The notes under the pieces are model-generated. The model worked only from the letters and a program-made list of their open reading frames with translations, was not told the DNA's origin and did no database searches. A DNA stretch of 64,000 bases, taken from contig OX457074.1 of the NCBI GenBank assembly GCA_949752795.1, positions 3,919,527 to 3,983,526 on the forward strand. The letters run 5' to 3'. Positions 43,280 through 55,989 of this stretch are shown piece by piece; the stretch's first letter is position 1; every line of letters begins with the position of its first letter. The position numbers and the translations under genes were made by a program. Source of the stretch: Hyperoodon ampullatus (lineage: Eukaryota; Chordata; Mammalia; Artiodactyla; Ziphiidae).

Positions 43280-44380
43280 CCGGGGTTGCCTACATTCTGC
43301 TGTGTTTACCAGCTAATTGAGTTAAATTGTTGTCAGAGATGTAATTAAAGGGTAGAGAGAGCTCTCTGGCAGGCCCCAGACAGATGGAGGGGGCTTTAAT
43401 TGGTAATTAAATTCTTCCCTGGCAGCTGAGGAAGGAGCCTGCGCTTCAGCCTCACAAGGCCACGGGTGGCCCTCCCCCCTTTCCTGGCCCCTCTCAGGGG
43501 CTCTTTGGGGAGGGGGCTGAGCTGTGCACACCAGCAGCCTGGCGGGCAGGGAGGCCTGGTAACTGCAGGAGAATGCCAAAGCAACCCTGCCCGCCCAGGC
43601 TGGCTCAGCTCCCACGGGCTAATCCCAGCAAACCCACCCCCGGACCTGCCCCTCCTGACCTCCCCACTCCCACCCACCAAACGAACACTGACGGATGAAT
43701 TCCTTCGTGGTCCCTATCGCTTCACTTGGGATCTCACAGAAGAATAACGGGCTCTGGCCCCGCATGCGGATCGGCTTGGGAAGGGTTAGTTGGTTTAGAC
43801 AGGGGCCCACGCGGACCCATCTGTTGGCAAGGCTCCCATGAGCCTCTCAGCATCTGCCCCCTCCCCACGGCCCTCCCTTCCAGGAGGCACCGTGCAAAGA
43901 TGCTCTTCTGCCTGGCACATCGCTGTCTGGCGCTGACTCCGCTCCCATCCGCGCCTCCCCGCCTCCCCTCCCCAGCAGCAAATAAGACAGGATGGGATCA
44001 GCAGCCTTGATGGGCAGATTGGTTAGACTGTCTAAAATGTGAGCATTTAGACTAATCAACTTTCAACTCCAAATCTCGGTCTGACCTGCATTTCATTGGA
44101 GAAGGACCCTTGGGATGGCAGATTTCCCTGAAACCCACATGTTCTCCACGTGTTCCACTTCAAAGAAAGAGATAAGTAAAAAGGGAGCAAAGAGGCAAGG
44201 CTTTTAAAAGAAAGCTGAAAGGGAAATTAGGCAGAAATAAAATCCAAGGCAGACAATGTGGAATGATTGTAAAATGCATGGCTGACTGAGTCAGTAATAC
44301 AGTGCTGTTCTTACAAAAACAAGCTCCGTGCTGGATGCATAAATAAAGAACGTGGGGGCCATTCTCTCATTATAGCTCAG
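43280..44380. promoter_or_regulatory. Candidate distal regulatory block
   Basis: Repeat-free block with several homeodomain-type words (CTAATTGA, GTAATTAAA, GGTAATTAAATT) and a 13-bp palindrome CTGACTGAGTCAG containing an AP-1/NF-E2 core at 44287-44293. Function is inferred only from composition and motif density. Confidence 0.35.
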
Positions 44381-45169
44381 CTGATCAGACAAAAGTTCTT
44401 TGTCTTGCTCTGGACTCCATGGAGCCCAGAGAGTCACGGAGGAACTTGGAGGGGTTTCTGGGAAGGGCCAAGGAAATGACAGAAAGTTTCAACTGTATGG
44501 ACTTTCACTCGGTTCATTGAGGCCCGCTCTGCTGTCCTACCTTCAGCCCTACACATGCTGTTCTCTGCTGGGAACTATGCTCCCCACACTTGCATCCTCC
44601 TTCCGGGACTATCCAAGGCCGTAGCCCCTCTCTCATTTCTTCAGGACGCTATCCCTCACCCCCTCCCCCCAGTCCCAGCATCTCTCCTATGCCACACCCC
44701 AACACTGGTAGTTTAATTCTGACTCCTTCACGAGGCTGTAAGCTCAAAGGCCAAGGGTCAAGTCCATTTCACTCATTGCTTTCTCCCCAGAACCAAGCAT
44801 AGAACCTGGTAGTTAGTAGGTGCTGAATTAATTTTTGTGGAATGAAGAAATAAACCCAGAACATTCAGCATGCTGGCAAACTCCAAAAGTCATCAGTAAA
44901 GTTATTATACAGATGAGAGGGCTAGAAGTGCAGCAGAGATTTAGGTTAGCTGTGGGTAAGAACTCTAAAAAAATCTTTATTTATTAAGGGAGAATGAGGA
45001 AATCTCCTTTAGAAATAGAAAGAGGACCAAGTCTAATTGATGGTCAGCACTGATCGTAGCCCTCCGTCTCCACTGCGGGCAGCCGAGAGAGTAAACCTCT
45101 TGAGAGTGGACCAAACACTAGAACCTCTCCCCCAGTTGGAGATTTTTTTTTTTAATACATTTTTTTTTT

Positions 45170-45375
45170 TTTTTTTTTTTTTTGCGGTATGCGGGCCTCT
45201 CACCGCTGTGGCCTCTCCCGTTGTGGAGCACAGGCTCCGGACGCACAGGCTCAGTGGCCATGGCTCACGGGCCCAGCCGTTCTGCGGCATGTGGGATCTT
45301 CCCGGACCGGGGCACGAACTCGTGTCCCCTGCATCGGCAGGCAGACTCTCAACCACTGCGCCACCAGGGAAGCCC
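45170..45375 (-). mobile_element. CHR-1-like SINE
   Basis: Flanked by 'ttaatacattttttttt' at 45152 and 45376. Confidence 0.95.
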
Positions 45376-45402
45376 TTAATACATTTTTTTTTGGGGGGGT
45401 AG

Positions 45403-45590
45403 GAGTTTATTAATTAATTTATTTATTTTTGCTGTGTTGGGTCTTTGTTTCTGTGCGAGGGCTTTCTTTAGTTGTGGCGAGCGGGGGCCACTCTTCATCG
45501 TGGTGCGCGGGTCTCTCACTATCGCGTCCTCTCTTGTTGCGGAGCACAGGCTCCAGACGCGCAGGCTCAGTAGCTGTGGCTCACGGGACT
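45403..45590 (-). mobile_element. CHR-family SINE, truncated
   Basis: Reverse complement of the 3' half of a long-form element ('ctgtgttgggtctttgtttc' ... 'cagtagctgtggctcacggg'). The tRNA-like 5' half is missing. Confidence 0.88.
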
Positions 45591-48255
45591 AAGGGCATTT
45601 GAATTCTGGTCTCTGCTTCTCCTGTTGGGCGGTGTCCCCACCCCATGTCGGTGAAGCCCATTGTGTTCTCCCCAGACGCTCCAGCTCTCTGTGTACCTGA
45701 ATGCACCCAAGTGGCACATCACTTCCTTTCCTCCAGGAGGTCGGGAGGACAGGGGTGGGGAGGTGAGGCAGGGAAAGGAGATGGGTGACACACCCTCCCC
45801 TAAGGCAATCTCATCCTCCAGCCTCCCTTTGAGAAACCTCCTGATGCAAGACTGCTCTAGAGGCCACCAAAGGCCTGGGACCTGCAGCGTTAAGCAATTA
45901 CCGAGTTACTTCCTGACTCATCAAAGCCGATTTGCCCACCCAGCCAAGTCTTGGCTGTAAACCCCAAACCTCTTTATTGTTCTTCTTTTTCCCTCCCGTG
46001 TCGCCTCTGTGGCCTGTTACTTAGACTTGGAGAATTTAGAGCTGGAACGTATCTCAGCCTTCTGGTGTGACAGTTTTCAGCCCTAACTTGGGGCAAAGTT
46101 TGGTGGGGAGGGGGCACTTCTGCTTTAACCAAAGCAATTCTGCTTTTCTCTGTTTTAATACTTAACACATTAGCGTTCTGGTCAGTGGTGTGCTGGTAAA
46201 AGCTTAACAGCTTGTTCTCACTGGGGTGGTGATGGAGAAGCTCCGATCTGTAGCATTTGCCAATTTCTGTGGTGTAAATACTCCCACCAAAGCCCATTTC
46301 AAGCGATGGACTGGAAGTCACCCAGGGCAAAGTTGGGAAATGCACATAACAGGCTCCTGAGAGTCAGTGCAAGTCAGCAAGTCCCAGCACTGGCTCTGGG
46401 CCTTCTATTTAAAAAGTGTGAAGACCATTGTCTAGCACTCCCTTTTAAAGATGAGGCAACTGAGGCCCAGAAAAAGAGTTGCTGAGGGTCGTACAGCTAA
46501 CCAGGACCAGCATCCAAGCCTCTGATGCTGCACCACAAATCTGCTCAGCTTGAACTAGGCAGCGGGGAGGGAAACCAGAAATAACCACAGGCAGTGGCTC
46601 TGGGGATGGACAATGTCAAAATAGTGGCTAAAGGGTCTTGCAGCCAACCTTTGCTTGGTACCCAGCAAAGACTAAGCTTCTCCTTAGTCTTCATGGGGGT
46701 GGAAAAAAAACCCAAATCAAAAGCCCTCAAACTCAAAGAGCCCTATTTTCAACCAGTGTCATTCACGTCCTCAGGGAGTGAATTACTCCCCACTCCCAGC
46801 CAGGATGACACAGGAAGCACCCTCACCCCCTTTCGCCAAGTCAGCCTAACCCGCAAACCTACCGGAAACCCTTGGGCAATGTGTTGTGCGAGTTGGGGGT
46901 GGGAAGAACTGGGGGAGAACAAGCCCTTTCAGACAAGCCCAGAAATGATTATTTTAGCAGCTGTTTTATGTTCTTACTGGGTAAGAAGCAAGGAGCGAGT
47001 GTGGTGCGATGCCGAGCAAAGGGGCTTGGGCTTCTAGAACCCTGGATTTTACCTCTGGCTCCGCTACTCATTTGAGTGGGTCTCTTCCCCTCTCTAGGTG
47101 TCAGTTTCCCATCTGTACAATGAAAGGCTAGAACTTAATGCTTTCCAGGATCTCTTGCTTTTAAAATTCCATGAATCACTAAGGGGAAATGTGTAGGAGG
47201 CCACCCAATAATGTTTCTTCCCCCCCCACCCGATGTCCCACTCTTTTTCTTGCTTCAAAAGGGCCCTTTCCTTGCAACTCGGAAGATGCTCCCCACTCTA
47301 CAGACAACACCCCACAAAGGCTCCCTCCCTCCGATTTCTCTGTACATGGATAGGAGACATGAAGTCTCCCGGGACTGCCTTGGGGCTGCCCCCAGCCAGG
47401 CAGCTGGCCTCCTGTTTCCTAGAGATTCTTTGTGTCTGTGTTTCTTCCCGAGGTGCTGGGGTCACGGTGCCAAGGAGAAGGAATGAGAGGTGAGGGAATC
47501 ATCTTTTTTTCCCAGCCTCTGCCCATCTCTCCCCCCTCCAGTCTGGTTGCCAGTAGAGGGGAGGGAGGGTGGGGGGAAGTGGTAACAGAATCCCAAGCCT
47601 GTCCTGCAGCTTCTCACTCCACTGTTCCCTCCACAGAAGGAACACGGGTCACACCCAACAAGGGCCTTTATCGCCAACCTGGCCCTGCCGCTGCCTGATA
47701 GAGCCCAGCCCTCCCCCGCCAGATCTCATTAAGGGGTCACTGCTTATGCTTCCCAGCCGCCCCCCATCCATCTTTGGCCACGGTTGACAGACTGGGCCCG
47801 GGGGCTGATGTCCGGCAGGTGACAGGGTTAATGGCAGAAGAGGGCAGAGGGCAGAGGCCAGCCAGCTCACAGGGGCGAGAGGGCAGCCTGGGGAGGCCCT
47901 GGGTCCATTCCAGCTGGGCAGCCCCTCAAATTATGGCACTTGCGGGAGGGATGAGTCCTGGACCCATCCATCCCCGGGGAAGCAAGGTGGGCAGTGTCGG
48001 CCATCTTGGGAGCAGATGGTGGGAGGAGAGACTGTTAGCCTGAGAGCAAGAGGAATAAGAAGCTTCGACTGGGGAGAAGGGCTGGAAGGAGAGGGAAGAG
48101 AACCCCTGTCTATGTGGGCTCGGTGAAAAAATTGCTTCTTGGATCCCTGGACGCTCTTTGGCAAGAAACACTACCTTGCTGGTGTGAATGAAGTCAGGTG
48201 AGTGTTTCGGAGTGCGTGCCCATGACCCGTCCTGTTTTCCCTCAAAGCTGCCTGT

Positions 48256-48500
48256 TACAGTGGCCCAGCACCGTGGTTAGGAGCAGGGTTCCAGAGTCAA
48301 ACAGTGGGAGTCCAAGTCTTGTGTACCTCCTCCCTGTGTGAGCCCGGGTTGGATACAACCTCTCTGGGCCTGATTTTCTCCCTCTATGCAGTGTAGATCT
48401 AATAGTACCCAGCTCCTATGAGGATGAAATGCCACGATGGATGGAAAACACAGCACCTGGCCCACCGTGAGTGTTCACTGAGTTTTAGCTGCTCTTGGTA
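48256..48500 (+). repeat. MIR SINE
   Basis: 'gtggttaggagcagggttcc', 'ctctctgggcctgattttct' and 'atgaggatgaaatgccacga' in MIR order. Confidence 0.8.
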
Positions 48501-50025
48501 GTAAGAGTATTGTCACAGTATTGGTATCACCTCTGTGGCCTCTCTTCCATCCCTGGGCTTTCCCAGGCGTTCTGCCTCGGGACCTCCCCTCATTTGACCT
48601 CCTACATGCCCAGGATCGCCTGTCTGCTCACCCAGGGAGCTGCTGAATGCTGCTTTGGGGGCAGCTGCCCCCCCCTCACAGCTCCCAGAGGAGAGGCCCC
48701 ACAGGGGCAAGGGTTCGTCGTCCCTCGGGGCCTTTGAAGCCCAGGGAGGGGAGGGGCTGCCCTGTGCTCCCGACCTGGGGGGGCCGCCTCAGCCCCCCAC
48801 CTCCCACCGTGGGAGGAGAGCAGAGAAACAATGGGCAGAGGAGCGCTGGCTCCGAAGACGCCGGCCAGCTGGCAGTCAGGCGAGGGGTGTGGCGGGGTGG
48901 GGGGAGCACGCCCTCCCCACAGCCAGCAGAAAGTCCTCCAGGAGAGCTGGTGGTGGCTGGGGTCTCCCCACAGGGGCCCCAGATGGCAAGGGTATCCTAG
49001 GGAGAGGAGGAGAGGGGTTGTTGCAGTGCCATCTCTTGGACTGAAGTCCAGAATCCTTCCGGAGGAGGTGCCAGGATCCCCTCCCCAGTCCCAGGGACCC
49101 CCCTCAAGTGCACTCGGATCTCAGGGTGGGCAGAGGCACCGACTAGCACGTCTCTGCCCTCCTTCCCGAGCCTGGCTGGAGTGGCTCCCTCGGTGCTGAT
49201 CGCCTCCATTAGGCCCTCAATCTTGCGAGGATAATGCATGGCCCAGGCTGGGCTGGGGGAGGAGGCCCTCCGGCAGGGGAGCCAGGAGGCCGGACGCAGG
49301 CGCCTGAGCAGAATACCAAGCAGCCAGCCTTAGCTTGAGGCTGCCCCTCGTGGCCAGCAAACCTGGGCCAGGGCAGGAAAGGCATGAAGTCGGGGGGTGG
49401 GGGGTCCGTCCCCACCTTCCACAGTCCCTGGCCACCTCTGTGCCCTCATGCCAGCTCTACCAACTCCCCACTGCGGCTGAACTCCCAGGGCCTAAGGGGG
49501 GGCTTCTCCTTGGGGAACTCACCTTCTCCAGGCTTGTCAGCCCTTTGTGGTACCAGAGTCCTGGGTAGCAGGAGACAGCAGCATCTGCCCCCTCAACTGG
49601 ACCAGAGCCCTGCTCAGCTCAGAGCCTCTGAGGATGACCAGACAAGACCAGAACCAAAAACACCTTGAATAAGGATGGGAAGACTCAGAACATGAGAGTA
49701 GTCTTCTCTTTCATTGACAAATTAAATCAACTATCACGTGTTCTTCCAAAGGCAGTATTGCTATGGTGTGGCCTGCTCATTGCTAAATTCAGTCCCCTGG
49801 GGATGTTGCCAGCTTCCTCTGGTTGTCCGTGCCTCTAATCTCAGTTCATCCCACCGCAACCTCTTCTTTTGCCCTCCGTTGGAAAAGCCTTTTATATCAC
49901 CATGTGTGTGACCACTGTGCACTTGACAGCAGCACCCTTCCACTGCCATGGGCGTGTCTGAGTCTCCCCACCCTGCCAGGTGGGAGGACAGGCGTTACTG
50001 TCCCCAGAAGGCAGCGGAACCGCCT

Positions 50026-50405
50026 AACAGTGAGGGGCTTGGGCCCTGGAGTCAGACAAATCGAGGTTGCACACAAGCATCCCTGCTTACCAGCTGTGTG
50101 ACCTCGGGCAAGCTTTTGAATTTCTGGGAGCCTGAGTTTCTTTATCTACTAAATGGGGATTAAACCAGCATTATCATACACATTGGTTATGAGAATTTGT
50201 TAAATAAGATAATACTGGCAATTCCCTGGTGGTCCAGTGGTTAGGCCTCAGTGCTTTCACTGCTGAGGGCCTGGGTTCAATTCCTCGTCGGGGAATTAAA
50301 ATCCCACAAGCTGCGCGGCATGGCAAGAAATAAAAAACACAATAATACTACTATTAACATAAGGCATTTAGCACAGTGCCTGGCACATTATAAATGCGTA
50401 AAAAT
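50026..50405 (+). repeat. MIR SINE split by a younger SINE
   Basis: 5' and central MIR at 50026-50218 ('ccagctgtgtgacctcgggc') and the MIR 3' end at 50338-50405 ('cacagtgcctggcacattat') are separated by a CHR SINE. Confidence 0.85.
50219..50337 (+). mobile_element. CHR-2-like SINE nested in MIR
   Basis: AATTCCCTGGTGGTCCAGTGG start, 'ctgcgcggcatggcaagaaa' end and A-rich tail. Confidence 0.93.
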
Positions 50406-50821
50406 GGCAAAGGGAAAAAATAACTTTTAAAAATCCTTATGTTATAGGTGAAGAAATGAGGCCCTGGAAAGTGAGAGACTGGGCTGAACCATAGAACTAA
50501 AGACGGCGCTGCAGTGAGGTCTCCGGACTCTCCGTCAAGTGCTCCCTCCACAACCAAACCTGACAGGTGCCCTCCCTCCTGCCCCACCCCTCACCCAGGT
50601 TCTCCTGCTTCCAACTCTGGGACAGCAGGCCCCGCGCCGGCCTCTGAGTTCTCCCTGTGCGTGAAAGGCTGACTCTTCCTTCCTGTCAGGACAGAGTGGA
50701 ACTGTTTGCAGTAATGGGAGCTGCAATCAGAATTCAAGGCCCATAATTCACCAGTGATCGGATGGAGGAGAGGTGCCAGGACAGTTATATTAATAACGGT
50801 GTCATTAAAAACTAGCAAGTG

Positions 50822-51022
50822 GGGCTTCCCTGGTGGCGCAGTGGTTGAGAGTCCGCCTGCCGATGCAGGGGACGCGGGTTCGTGTCCTGGTCTGGGAAGA
50901 TCCCACATGCCGCGGAGCGGCTGGGCCCGTGAGCCATGGCCGCTGAGCCTGCGCGTCCGGAGCCTGTGCTCCGCAACGGGAGAGGCCACAACAGTGAGAG
51001 GCCCGTGTACCGCAAAAAAAAA
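50822..51022 (+). mobile_element. CHR-1-like SINE
   Basis: Perfect 15-bp duplication 'aaaaactagcaagtg' at 50807-50821 and 51023-51037; pure A tail. Confidence 0.96.
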
Positions 51023-51499
51023 AAAAACTAGCAAGTGAAGTTCTCCCAAAGCAGGTGCTGGTCGGGATGGCTGGGTTTGTTTATTTATTTATTTTTCCCT
51101 GCAGGAGCAAACAGGGCCACCGAGGGAGAACATTTAATTATCTCTTGAAATGATTCTAGTAATAAGTTGGGCGGGTTAGGAGAGCTGTCAACAGCTCCCA
51201 CCAGACCTCCTTTGACCTTTCTGAACTCCTATCTTTTACTTGGCCTTGTTTTATAAGGGGCCAATGACTCCCTTCTGGCTTAGTGGTGTCCCTTGTTGAG
51301 AGCTGCTATCCGTATAGGCAAAATGTGCCTTTTTTTTCATCAGCCAAGCAAGTGAGAGTGACCGTATATTATTCCTTGCCAGAAATCAGAATGTGCTGTG
51401 TGACATGGAAAAGAGAGGGGACTTCTAGGGACAAAGCCTTTGAATATTTGAAATAAGCATTGTTCTGGAAAATCAGGTCCACAGAGATCCAATAATAAT

Positions 51500-51740
51500 A
51501 ACATAAATAACCCTCATAACGAACATTTATGAAGCATGGACAACGAGCTAGTTTCCCTCTGGGCACTTTGCATGTGTTAAACCATTTGATTTTCATAATA
51601 ACCCTGGGCAGTGGGTACTATTATTATCCCCTTCTGTGAGTGAGCAAAGTGAGGTCTTATAACTGGTAGGTGGTGGATCTGGGATTGAGTCCCAGCCATT
51701 CTGACTTCCCAGTCTGTGTTTTCACCAGCTACACTGCCTC
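51500..51740 (-). repeat. MIR-like SINE (antisense)
   Basis: Reverse-oriented MIR pattern: 'gggtactattattatcccc', 'gcaaagtgaggtcttataac' and 'gatctgggattgagtcccag'. Confidence 0.75.
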
Positions 51741-52419
51741 GAATATTCTTCTTCTCCGGGTATGGGAATTCCTGGCCTGAGCTAAGTAGATCATTCCTGA
51801 AGTCGGAGAACTCCTTCCTGACGAATCCAGTCACACCTCTTGTACCCTGAGTACCACGAGGTTGGTGGTTCCCACTCTGCAATTAAGTACGTCAAGGCCC
51901 AGAGGGGTCTAAAGGCAGACGGTAGCTAGCAAGTACCACAGTCAAAACCAGGGCTGACTCTGCACGCCCAGCTGCCCCATACAGGCAGCTTCTCCCACTT
52001 CCCATGCCAAGATTTTTATGATTCTGATACTCCGGGATCAGGTTTGACCAAGCCCCATTGCCAGGAGTTTAACTCATTTCTAAAATGCCCAGATTCCCAA
52101 GGGTGGGGTCCTAAGCCAGGCGACCCAGCCAGAGACAGGCACAGACGGGAAGGCACAGGGAGTCTTTTAATTTTACGTTAAAAGAGAAGGTTCCCTCCCC
52201 CATGCTCCTCCCCCTCCCCCTGCCTCAGCTCCCTTCCAATCACGTTAGAGACCCCAGAGGGGGCTTGACCTCTGTCCTCGGGGGAGGTCAGCCGGGGTGA
52301 CCCTGCCTGTGTGCAGGCTCCCGTGAGAGAGGCCCAGCTGCAGGCCCCGGAGGGCTGGAAGCGCACCCGGAAACGAGCTCGGGGTCACTGGGGGCGGCCC
52401 GGCTGAGGGAGGGGCTTCC

Positions 52420-52600
52420 CTGGCCCTTTGTGAGCTGATGCGCAGGGGGAGATTAGTTCCACAGGCAGCCCCTGTGTCTCCAGAGAAAGGAGCTATTATG
52501 GAGCGACTCAAAATACGGGGCACAGCTCGCCCCACCTCCCCTTTTATCGCCATGGAGATGAGGGAGGCGGCGCGGGGAGGGGAGGGGGTTAGGCGAGCAA
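52420..52600. promoter_or_regulatory. Candidate regulatory block
   Basis: Repeat-free segment with 'ctattatggagcgactcaaa' and 'ccttttatcgccatggagat', in GC-rich surroundings. No coding signal. Confidence 0.25.
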
Positions 52601-53540
52601 AGAAGGGAGGGAGAAGGCAAGGCAGGCGAAAGCGGGAGGAGATGGCGGGAGGTGGGAGTAGAAGCCAGCACGAGGAAGCGGGGAGCCGGCCAGGGGGAAG
52701 AGCGCCGAGCCTGTCTCTACCCAAGTGGCCGGAGGGATCTCTCTCTCATGGCAGCCTCTCCGCATCCTGCCCACCGGGTCACAGACACTGCCTGGGGGCT
52801 ACCAGGGCAAAGAAGGGCTTGCCCACCACCCTGCAGCTGGCCCTGTGACCTCTGAGGGTGGGGGGTCCGACCATGTGGGATTACCTTTCAACATGGCCAC
52901 GTGGAAGGCAGCTGGTGAACAGCTGCTAGGTCATGTCAGCTTCTGGCCATACCAAGTGCCCCCAGTCATTGACTCTCAGAGTCATCTTACCCAGTCTCCC
53001 ATCCTCTGCAGCATCCCCACCAGGTATTGACCTCGCGTCAGCCTAAGGTCCTCAGGATGATGACTGTCTCACCTGTGTGTGCTCTGAGGAGCACCTTTGG
53101 TTGTCATGAGGGGCTTTTCCTTATATTAGGTAGAAACCTGCCTTCCTCTTACCTCCACACACAGGCCTGGTTCTGCCCTCTGGGGCTGCACAATCGAATA
53201 AGGGAGGCATGGAATACATCTTGTAGAAAGAAAGGATAAAAGTCTGACACTCGTTGACATGAACTATTTGGGAAAAGCTGCTGAGAAGGTAAGTTTGTTG
53301 GGGGAAAAAAAAAAAAAGTCCATAGTTGACGAAAATATCCAAAGCTAACTGGAAGTACTGGGATGGGACGTGATTCCAGCCATCGAACACAACACTGGGT
53401 GGGCAGAAGACAGGATATTTCAAGATGCCAGTGCCCTGGGTGCTGCCCTGATGTCAACGCAGGGCCTTGCATGTTTCCGTAAACTAGGCATTTGGTGAAT
53501 ACCTAGCCCAACGGACAGAGATAGAGCCCAGAGTGGGATT

Positions 53541-53745
53541 TTGTGTGTGTGTGTGTGGTACGCGGGCCTCTCACTGCTGTGGCCTCTCCCGTTGCGGAGC
53601 ACAGGCTCCGGACGCGCAGGCTCAGCGGCCATGGCTCACGGGCCCAGCCGCTCCGCGGCACGTGGGATCCTCCCGGACCGGGGCACAAACCCGCGTCCCC
53701 TGCATCAGCAGGCGGACTCCCAACCACTGCGCCACCAGGGAAACC
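53541..53745 (-). mobile_element. CHR-1-like SINE with CA-repeat tail
   Basis: Reverse complement. The expected T run is replaced by (TG)n at 53541-53558. Confidence 0.94.
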
Positions 53746-54005
53746 CCCAGAGTTGGAATTAGCCAGGGGATTGTGGCTGGTCTTTGGCTCTATGCCTTGG
53801 TATCCCTGCAGCAACCTGGAGAAATGTCCTCCATTGCAGATAGGATGTTCTTGAAAAGGGGGGCTAGCTCCTAGCAAGAAGCCAGAGGCCATGTGTTCTT
53901 ATCAGAGATGTAGAAAGGAAAGGAATGCCCTCTTTGAGAGCCAGAAGTTTCCAGGCGGAAAGATTTGTGATTCCATAGTTTGGAGAGACTCAAGGATTCT
54001 GGGCC

Positions 54006-54119
54006 AAGGAATTCCCTGGTGGTCCAGTGGCTAGGACCACTTGGCAATCTCAACCACTGCTGAGATTGATCCCTGGTCAGCAAACTAAGATTCCGCCCTC
54101 CCCCGCCGCCCCCACAAAA
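54006..54119 (+). mobile_element. CHR-2-like SINE, diverged
   Basis: GGAATTCCCTGGTGGTCCAG start; flanks share 'aaggattc' (53992 and 54120). Confidence 0.88.
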
Positions 54120-54649
54120 AAGGATTCAGGGCTGACTGGGGTCCTCCAATTGGGCAAAATTACAAGTTCCAGCCTGTACTCTGGGAAGCCTCTGGCCTAA
54201 GGCTCTCCTTCCAAGGTTGGTCAGTCATGAGGCTGCATGGGGCAGGGAGGCTAGAAGAGGGACCGAAGGCAAATCCCATCATGGAAGAAGAAGAACTCGG
54301 GGCTCTCTCATTACCTTTTGGTTCCTCCCTGCACTGCCCCGCGTTGGGAGGCTTAGAACAGGTGCAGTTTGGGTGCGCCGGGCAGCAGAGATAAGCTGAG
54401 GCTTGTGGTCATGCTAACAAAGGCAACATCCTATGCTCGAGAACAGCTGTTTCAAAATGCCAGGCTTCAGCAGATGTTGGAGATGGCCCTGATTCTTGCA
54501 TTTGAGAGAAAAAGGAGAGGAGTCCAGGGCTCCTTGTTTGAGCCTTGGCTGTCAAGGAAGGCAGGCGTCGCTGCTGTCGTCTCTTCCCATTCAGCACTGG
54601 GGCTCCTGCCCAAATGCTCGTGTCCAGATTGTATTTATGACTGTTTTAA

Positions 54650-54905
54650 GAAGGAGTGACAGAGCCTTTTAATATCCCTGACAGCCCGGGATGTTTTAAT
54701 AGATGGTGGAGCCGGGATGCGGGAGTTAAGAGAAGAGAGCTGAGTTGCTGAGAGAGCTGTCAGGCCTGGTTTCTATGACAGACCTACTGATCCACTCGAC
54801 GACGACAAAATAAATACGGGGCCATGTCTCTCCTCGGCCCCGTCAGGCTGACAGACAGTCCGTCACCATTGTATGTCATCTTTCACCTCCTAATCACTCG
54901 GGCTT
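54650..54905. promoter_or_regulatory. Candidate regulatory block
   Basis: Repeat-free sequence with evenly mixed composition, including 'ccttttaatatccctgacag', 'cgacgacgacaaaataaata' and 'cctcctaatcactcgggctt'. Looks like constrained non-coding DNA; unproven. Confidence 0.3.
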
Positions 54906-55199
54906 AGGGGACCTGCCTTTAACGGGGAGTCCCTACAGGATTTCCACCCAGTCTGCCTCCTGAGCATGAGGCCTCCCTTTCAACCACCGGTGCTCCAGCT
55001 GGCGTTCCCCAATTTTCTCCGTTTCAAACAGAACTCTTTTACCTATAGAGTTCGGCCTCACTTGTTGCTTTTTGTTAGAGGTGATTATAGGTCTGATGGG
55101 ACAGCTAGATAATCTGCAAAATCAGATGGAATGAGTGGTGGAGATGGTTGCACAATGATGTGAATGCACTTAATGCCATTGAATGGTACCTGCACAAAG

Positions 55200-55328
55200 G
55201 GGTTTTTTGGGGGGGGTTTTTTGGCCGCTCCACGTGGCATGTGGGATCCTAGTTCCTGACCAGGGATTGAACCCGTGCTGCCTGCAGTGGAAGCACAGAG
55301 TCTTAACCACTGGACTGCCAGGGAAGTC
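55200..55328 (-). mobile_element. CHR-2-like SINE
   Basis: Flanked by 'cctgcacaaag' at 55189-55199 and 55329-55339. Confidence 0.93.
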
Positions 55329-55380
55329 CCTGCACAAAGTAAAGTGGTAAATTTTATGTTCTGAGCTGGGTCAGGTATTT

Positions 55381-55384
<4 letters not shown>

Positions 55385-55416
<32 letters not shown>
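55385..55416. repeat. (CA)n microsatellite
   Basis: Uninterrupted CA run. Confidence 0.95.
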
Positions 55417-55419
<3 letters not shown>

Positions 55420-55989
55420 GATGGAGTAAGAAACAGAGAGAGATGCCTTGGACCTTTGATCCCTTCTAACATGGGTGTTCGACCGTGTAAACTTATGACC
55501 TGTATAACCTGTAGCGAGACTATTCCCAGGGTCTCTACTCCCATAAAAACAGTCCTCCGCCCTCCTCCCTGGGCCCAAGGTCATTGTTGGAGTTGAATTT
55601 CTGGATGTTCCTTAGACACGTTTCCAGCCCCAGGTTTGGGGCTAAAGCCGCGTTGGTCACACCATCAGCAGGTCCTGGCAGGTGAGGCCTAAGGGGCTTT
55701 CTCACTTTTTTTTTTTTTTTTTTTTTGGTCAGGGAAAAGAAAGGCAGCACATCCAGGGCCACGACCTTGTTCCTTCTCGAGTGGCTGAAAGAAACCCAAA
55801 AGGTGGCACGGAGTCCCCCCTGCCCCACGTGTGAAGTGCTGGATCTGCTCCCCGCCACTCGGGGCTCCCCTCTCTCCTACCCCACAACGACGACGATGGT
55901 TAAGGGGCAGCCCTTGTGCTCCTCGATCCTGGTATCCTGGTCTCCGGGGCCGCAGCTACAGACACACCGGCCCAGGGCTCTGCGTTCGA

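Larger units (their letters stand above)
46000..52400. other. Intergenic segment, no gene seen
   Basis: Contains MIR-like pieces (about 46.41-46.54, 47.03-47.18, 48.26-48.50, 50.03-50.41 and 51.50-51.74 kb), SINEs at 50.22 and 50.82 kb and a GC-rich but ordinary stretch at 48.65-49.4 kb. Open frames there have no family resemblance. Confidence 0.7.
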
